This document shows, piece after piece, positions 58,972 to 64,000 of a stretch of 64,000 bases of DNA. Under the pieces are notes generated by a model. That model saw nothing but the letters and a program-made list of their open reading frames with translations. It did no database searches and was not told the origin of the DNA. The stretch lies in the NCBI GenBank assembly GCA_002633005.1, contig NMRA01000127.1:504438-568437 (forward strand), given 5' to 3'. Position 1 is the stretch's first letter. Every line of letters begins with the position of its first letter. The DNA is from Phoronis australis. Taxonomy: Eukaryota; Phoronida; Phoronidae. The position numbers and the translations under genes were made by a program.

Positions 58972-59422
58972 TAGAAAACCTGATAAAATAAAAAGAGGAG
59001 TACTCATTAAATCCACAGAAGAGGTTGGATTAAGGATGATTGATGTCAGAAAATTTAATATGTCTTTAAAAATTTCATGGATTCGAAGATTCTTTTTAAC
59101 AACATCTCCATGGACTTATTTGTTGCAAAAAGACATTGCGCTTACTAGAGATGGAATGTTGAACTATGGAGACTATAGGTTAACTAGATCGGATAATTGT
59201 AACTCTTTTTGGAAAGAATGCTTCCAGTGTTGGAGCCTTTTAGTTCACAAGCAAACTATTTCAGGTCACGAAGATGCGGCGTCAATTAATGTGTGGGTCA
59301 ATAGTAGTATTACGGTGGAATACAGCCCTTGTATTTATGAGTCATTCGTTAAAAAAGGTATAATATTTGTGAACGAGTTTTTACACTGGAATAGTAACTT
59401 CTACAACTTTGAAAATTTCTAG
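58922..59422 (+). pseudogene. LINE C-terminal region, shifted frame
   Basis: After the frame change the protein continues as FDRKPDKIKRGVLIKSTEEV and GLRMIDVRKFNMSLKISWIR. This is the region after the RT that in L1/Tx1-like elements reads (W)GGKPDKIKR and GLKMIDI..F...LK.SW. It stops at 59420-59422. Confidence 0.85.
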
Positions 59423-59565
59423 ACGATTCATCAGATTAATGTTAGCTTTCTCAAATATTATTCAATTGTCAGTACAATAAAAAATATCTGAATACGTTTT
59501 CCAAAAACTTAATACTAAAAAAGATATATGGACCACTTGTACCTTTTTCTCTGAAAAATATTATT

Positions 59566-60072
59566 TTGACGAAAAAGGGATGTCGGGATTCTTACCATAT
59601 TCTGTGCAAAAATGACATAATACCATCGGCACAGAAGAAATTTGAAGTATTGGGATTTTCGCTATCAGAGAAGATGTGGAATTTCTATTACAAACTTCCA
59701 TATAAATGTACGAATGGCACATGCTTACTTTTCTTTCAGTTCAGCTTACTGCATGGAATTCTACCTACTAATTATATTTTAAATAAGATTAGATATGTGG
59801 ACTTAAATACTTGTACTTTTTGTAAACACTTTCCCAAAACTCATTTATTCTTTGAATGTGAATATGTTAATTCTTTCTGGCATGGGGTACGTCTCTGGTT
59901 AATGACTGCAATGCAAGTAAATTTTGAAATAGACAAAACCACCATTGTATTTGGTCTTCAAAATGAAGAGAATAGAATTTTGAAGTGGTTCCTTTTACAA
60001 ACTAAAATTTTCATTTTTGAAACGAAATTTGCTAACGTCAAAGCTAATATAAGATGTCTTAAAATTTTTTGA
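59566..60072 (+). pseudogene. LINE C-terminal zinc-binding (zf-RVT-like) region
   Basis: A third open segment reads NFYYKLPYKCTNGTCLLFFQ and FSLLHGILPTNYILNKIRYV, then CTFCKHFPKTHLFFECEYVN and SFW. The C..C...H..C spacing and the LPTN motif are typical of the zf-RVT domain at the end of many LINE ORF2 proteins. It ends at a TGA at 60070-60072, with about 280 bp of 3' untranslated sequence before the tail. Confidence 0.88.
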
Positions 60073-60350
60073 GGGTGTGTTTTAATGTAGAAGTTAGTGG
60101 TTCGTTAAACACAAGGAAATTTAATGATACAAAAAATGGGAAGATTGGAAATGAGTTTTTGAAATATGAAGGGACCCAGAGAATTGCCCAGATGCCAGAA
60201 CAGAAAATTAAGTAGTACTTTTTAACTTGGAAGTAACAATGAAATGCTTTCTCGTTATTTTTTTTGCACTGTTCTGCACGTTGTTGTGTTTTGTTGTGTA
60301 TATTTGTATATGTACCTGTCTTTTGTAATAAATGTATTAAATGTAAAAAA

Positions 60351-60364
60351 AACTTCAAAGTAAA
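60351..60364. repeat. Right target-site duplication of the LINE
   Basis: aacttcaaagtaaa, directly after the element's A-rich tail and identical to 57996-58009. Confidence 0.9.
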
Positions 60365-62570
60365 CAATTGGATTTAACAGCAAAGCAACAACGAAGCGTC
60401 GACGATTCACTACAATAGGAACACTTAACTTCAAGGCCACCAGTTATTGGCAGAAGTCGCTGCCTGCGTTTGGCAACAGCGAGTGGTAACTGGTTACTAT
60501 TTGTTGATATTTGTTCCAGTAATTATTATTTTGGTGACATATAAGCATTCTGTTTCAAATTTGCTGAATTCTTTACATTAAAAAATCACTGAACATTAAG
60601 TTCTCGCCACGCCATACTGCCTTTGTTTGGAACAGTTGCTAGCCTGCTCAAGAGTCAAATTTCTTAATAAGTCATTTTCTACTACATTTTCATCATCCCA
60701 ACATGACTTTGACATTCTATTTTCCATCTGGGGAGAGGGAGGGGTCTTTGCCATTTTTGATCGAAAGCACTCTCAAAAAAGGTTATATTAGTGCAACCTT
60801 GCGAAAACTTCACTGAGCTAGAACTCCGAAGCTGATGGGAACACTATGATTAATTTCGCTGTTAACCATAGTTAACCATAGTTAACAACGAAGCTTCAGT
60901 AGTAGTGAAGTATGGGCTTGATGGCGCGGTCACAGACTGAAGTGAGCTTGTCACTATTAGGCTTGGCTGAACGTGTATTGTGGTCCTAAATGACAGTGCC
61001 TGTTTACCATAGGAGTTTAAAAGTAAAAAACGAACAATAAGTAAGGCATACAACCAACATGACTATTTTAAAAACTGAAAATTAAATAACATCCGTCTTT
61101 GAATTTTTAAAACCGATGCATTATAACAGAAATTAGCAAATAGGTCTTCATCAACATCAAGACTAAGCCACGAGTATTAATTTGTGAATGGATTAGGACA
61201 GGTTAGTGACAGCCTGGCTTAGGCTCGCTCAGGCATCAGGATACCAAAATCCCAACTGTTAGCGTAGGATTTGTTTCATGTGGATTTTAGAATGAAAGAC
61301 TCTTACCATGTATACCAAGGCAATACACAACATTCATGTAGGCCTAAACATTACTGAAACAGATTACAAATATTGGCTTTGATCTACAACAGCTTTAAAT
61401 GAAAGAATGAGTTATTGCCATTCTCTATAATGGTTATTTCAGTTTCAGAGTCAAGGACACGTTTAAAGAAGCTGGTTACTCAACTCATTCCTTAATTATG
61501 CTAACTAATTAAAGTTCACAGCATGAAGCTGACAACTTATTAAAACTCGTTGGTCAAAAGCCAAAAACCAAAGTATGACATATGAAGATAACCTGATGAG
61601 AGGTCTAGCTTATTGCATACAGTGAATAGTGATAAATTGTTTTCCAGAGTGAGACCCTTCACATATTGTGGAGCCCTAACATAAGTCTGTTATAGCTAGG
61701 AATGCAGCCAACCTCAGATCCTTTTCTCTGGTGGCAGCAAATATATTTCGATGTTTGGTCTGTATTTTAAGTCATCCTTTACTTTTAATTAGTTCTGAAG
61801 ACAACACGGTCTCTCATGCACAAGAATTCTAACTGACATATATTTTTACAATCTCGGTAAAAAATATTTCAGTTCCAACAAGAAAAGGAAAAGGCTCTTC
61901 TATTCTGCCGTGCGTCTTATACTCTGTGTACTCGCTGTCGAAGCCACTAAAAACGGACAAAATATTCACTCATGTTTGAAGTCAGTGATGTCTTGATCAA
62001 CCTAACATGACGTTATGAACAGCATTACAGCATGTAATGCAAAATTAATACTCTGTTTATTTCCTTTTGTTTAACCATGGAGCTTTACGCCTCCATTATG
62101 GGGCCGAGCATCGGTCAATTCCTAGATGAAAAAATATTAAAAAGTACTGCTCAATTCCCGTCATCAGGACCAAGAATTCCCCTTCAAAACCAATGGTTAA
62201 AAGAAATTTCTCAAGATTTGAATCATTTCTGCAAAATCTTAGTTTTGGATCCTGGTAGCGATGGGGGATGGGAAATTTTCCCCTCAGCCAAATCTACCCT
62301 CTCAGAAGGCACAGGGTTGTTAGCACTGAGCAAGAACAATGTTTGGGGTGAATATTATTGACTGTTTGTTTGTTTTTTATTTCATGACCTGCGTCAATAT
62401 TTATCTTTTATGATTAACAGAGCAAACAATGTCTCATAAACACATGATGAACATGCAGCTAATAAAGCCAGATGACATAATGGATTAAATGAAATGAAGA
62501 ATGGTTAAATTGAAAACATTAACCACATGACTTAGTAGTGAGGTAGAGTCAGATGATGATATAGACATAC

Positions 62571-62597
62571 CTTTCAGGCTAAATGTAGGACCAGCCT
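62571..62597 (-). CDS. RAP1GDS1: Candidate 27-nt alternative 5' exon of RAP1GDS1
   Basis: On the - strand a moderately T-rich tract ending in gtatgcacag precedes 27 nt and a gtatgt donor. The length and phase (1-1) match the gene's other exons. It would add EAGPTFSLK after the initiator Met. The human protein has no such insert, so if real it is optional or lineage-specific. Confidence 0.25.
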
Positions 62598-63162
62598 CTG
62601 TGCATACAAGCAAATATTAACAAAAGTGTATAATATAGCTCAAGAAGAGTATTTATTTTTTGAAATCAGAAAGTTTGTAGAATTTTGTCGTTGTGGTAGA
62701 CATCCCATGTCGCCACGATGTCGCCACGCCACATCCAAACACGTACCCAAAATGCTACAGGAAGCAAACAGGAATTGAACGTCAAAAATCACAGTGGCCC
62801 AATCATATCTGTCTGTCGCAAATTGGACACCGGGACACTCCTAATTTCTGCTCAAGCAAAAACCAAACAAAAACACCATTCAGCAGGTATTTGCGACTCC
62901 TGCCAATGAGATTTGGCAACCACAATTACTGCTTGGCAGCCAGGGAATTTTACCAGGTAAAATTTGGGGAGTTAACGTTAGACTAAGCATTGAGCCATGA
63001 ACCAGAATGTCACCTTACCCGTAACAAATATCCTATTTAAGCATAACAATCCAGCAAATCCCATGCTCACATATAGCAAAACAATTTTATGGAATAAAGT
63101 AGTCACACTGCTTTGCACATTAATGCACCATCGCTGTTTGGTACCAAAACACTTCAACGTAC

Positions 63163-63166
63163 CCAT
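63163..63166 (-). CDS. RAP1GDS1: Candidate first coding exon of RAP1GDS1: ATG plus G before a donor
   Basis: On the - strand the string aaATGG is followed at once by gtacgt, a good donor. The exon at 56477 needs exactly one upstream G to complete its first Asp codon, and the human protein starts Met-Asp at the same place, so an ATG|G exon end is expected. This is the only ATGG-GT on this strand that I noticed between 56.5 and 64 kb. The context before ATG is not a strong initiation site, and 5' exon sequence was not otherwise recognised. The true start could lie beyond 64 kb. Confidence 0.35.
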
Positions 63167-64000
63167 TTACAATGCCTTTGGGAGCAGCAACCTTCCAACT
63201 CTTGCAGACTCGAACATCAGACTGAATCAGCACTTGATACCAAAACAGAATTCCAATAAACCAAGCATGTAACAATGTTATTGATCCGAATGGACAAATG
63301 TTCAATTTTCCAGAATCTGAAGCCAGTGACTGACTGTACTTTATCAAAAACATTCAATCTAGTCTCACGCAATTCAATAGTTTGCGTCCAGGGGCTTGAT
63401 TCACTACTGAATGGATTCCTGGCAGTCACAAAGTCGCAAAAGATACACTGTCAATAATTTATGGACTTCAGATTTCATGAATATTCTGGATGGATGAATA
63501 CAAGATTTGGTTAAACACACAAGAGTGTTGCCTGGGGAGCTCTACTCTCACGAACAGTGTGTTATATTTGCCGATAATCCAAAGATGAATATGCACTCGC
63601 GGGGGAGATCCAGAATCAAAGACCATCACCAATGAAAGTAAAAAATATAACTTTAAGATTAAATAAACAGACCTGGCCACTGGTGGAGAAATTCAAGGAA
63701 ACTAGGATACAAAATGAACCACAAAATTAAAATTTTACAGATAAAAAGCGCATTTAACCTGACTAAAACGAAATTCGAATAAGGCCTTTTACTGTCTGTT
63801 TCATAACATTCTTTACTAATATAAGATCTTATTTCGATGCATGTGCCATGTTTTGTTGGCAATGGAAAGAGAATCCTATTGTGGTAAGGAATATTTTGAG
63901 ACAGATTTGATGTGAAAAAGTACTTATTTGAATTTCATTTTTAGCCAGATAAACAGGGTGAAATGCAATTTTAAATATGTTAAAATCAAAGAGCAACACA
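63167..64000 (-). other. Upstream of the candidate RAP1GDS1 start; possible 5' UTR or further intron
   Basis: No coding signal was recognised. The last 120 bp (63860-63980) is one copy of the dispersed repeat also found at 21788, 43771 and 56620. Confidence 0.4.
63860..63980 (+). repeat. Dispersed repeat, copy 4
   Basis: Same ordered blocks: ggaaagagaatcctattg, ggtaaggaat, ttttagccagataaacaggg and tgaaatgcaattttaaa. This is the closest match to copy 3 at the right end. Confidence 0.72.

Larger units (their letters stand above)
58010..60350 (+). mobile_element. 5'-truncated, decayed LINE retrotransposon with 14-bp target-site duplication
   Basis: Seen: aacttcaaagtaaa occurs immediately before (57996-58009) and after (60351-60364) the element. 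The insert starts inside the reverse transcriptase, in frame at PITLLN, so the endonuclease and ORF1 are missing. It ends in ttttgtaataaatgtattaa and a short A-rich tail. Coding is split over three segments by frame changes at a T-run near 58950-58971 and near 59422-59565. The style (LIDFEKAF, GCRQGDPLSPY, then a C-terminal FW...C zinc-knuckle domain) resembles the L1/Tx1-like group common in aquatic animals. This is a dead copy made by target-primed reverse transcription. Confidence 0.92.
56478..63162 (-). other. RAP1GDS1 first intron (inferred) carrying a LINE
   Basis: 6.7 kb with no conserved host coding sequence. It contains the truncated LINE at 58010-60350 on the strand opposite to the gene, a dispersed-repeat copy at 56620-56740, and TTAACCATAG-type short repeats near 60860-60890. 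Apart from these the sequence is AT-rich and unremarkable. Confidence 0.5.

Overview
The window is animal nuclear DNA: AT-rich, with short GC-richer exons, GT-AG introns of about 0.3 to 4 kb, AATAAA-type 3' ends, LINE and MITE remnants and minisatellites. Both genes are deeply conserved in animals. The divergence, the transposon content and the variation between doubled segments suggest an outbred, probably aquatic invertebrate. I cannot name the species. There is no operon, CRISPR array, bacterial island or complete virus.

Left half, + strand, 10679-34460: a ZMIZ1/ZMIZ2-type transcriptional coregulator (PIAS-like, SP-RING/MIZ zinc finger). Fourteen exons give 913 residues in one consistent frame. 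They run from the end of the N-terminal conserved region through a Pro/Gln/Ala-rich linker, the domain ahead of the zinc finger, and the SP-RING to an acidic C-terminus ending in LLSLFDP. The first roughly 90-100 residues are not visible and should lie upstream of base 1. Positions 1-10678 therefore look like intron, and contain a 33/40-bp minisatellite. A 3' UTR of about 2.8 kb ends near 37.27 kb.

Right half, - strand, 40774 to at least 56477 and possibly 63166: RAP1GDS1 (SmgGDS), an armadillo-repeat exchange factor and chaperone for small GTPases. Fourteen exons give about 611 residues. Every intron boundary is phase 1, so nearly every exon is a removable ARM-repeat cassette. The 147-nt exon has the same 49 codons as the ARM unit reported missing from the short vertebrate isoform. 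A start codon split as ATG|G is proposed at 63163-63166. The two genes are convergent. Nothing suggests that their products work together.

Mobile and repeated DNA: a 5'-truncated, frameshifted LINE (58010-60350) with a 14-bp target-site duplication in RAP1GDS1 intron 1; a 403-bp foldback MITE (26197-26599); a second MITE-like element (37971-38318); hAT-like fragments; a four-copy short dispersed repeat; a tRNA-like fossil; and several tandem repeats.

Assembly: three 0.5-0.65 kb tandem duplications each meet at a single N (29641, 32491, 44771). They are most simply unmerged haplotypes. Two of them double a coding exon, so a naive annotation would insert repeated peptide into both proteins. 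I found no convincing new biological system. The most useful observations are the modular RAP1GDS1 exon structure, the candidate microexons and the repeat families.
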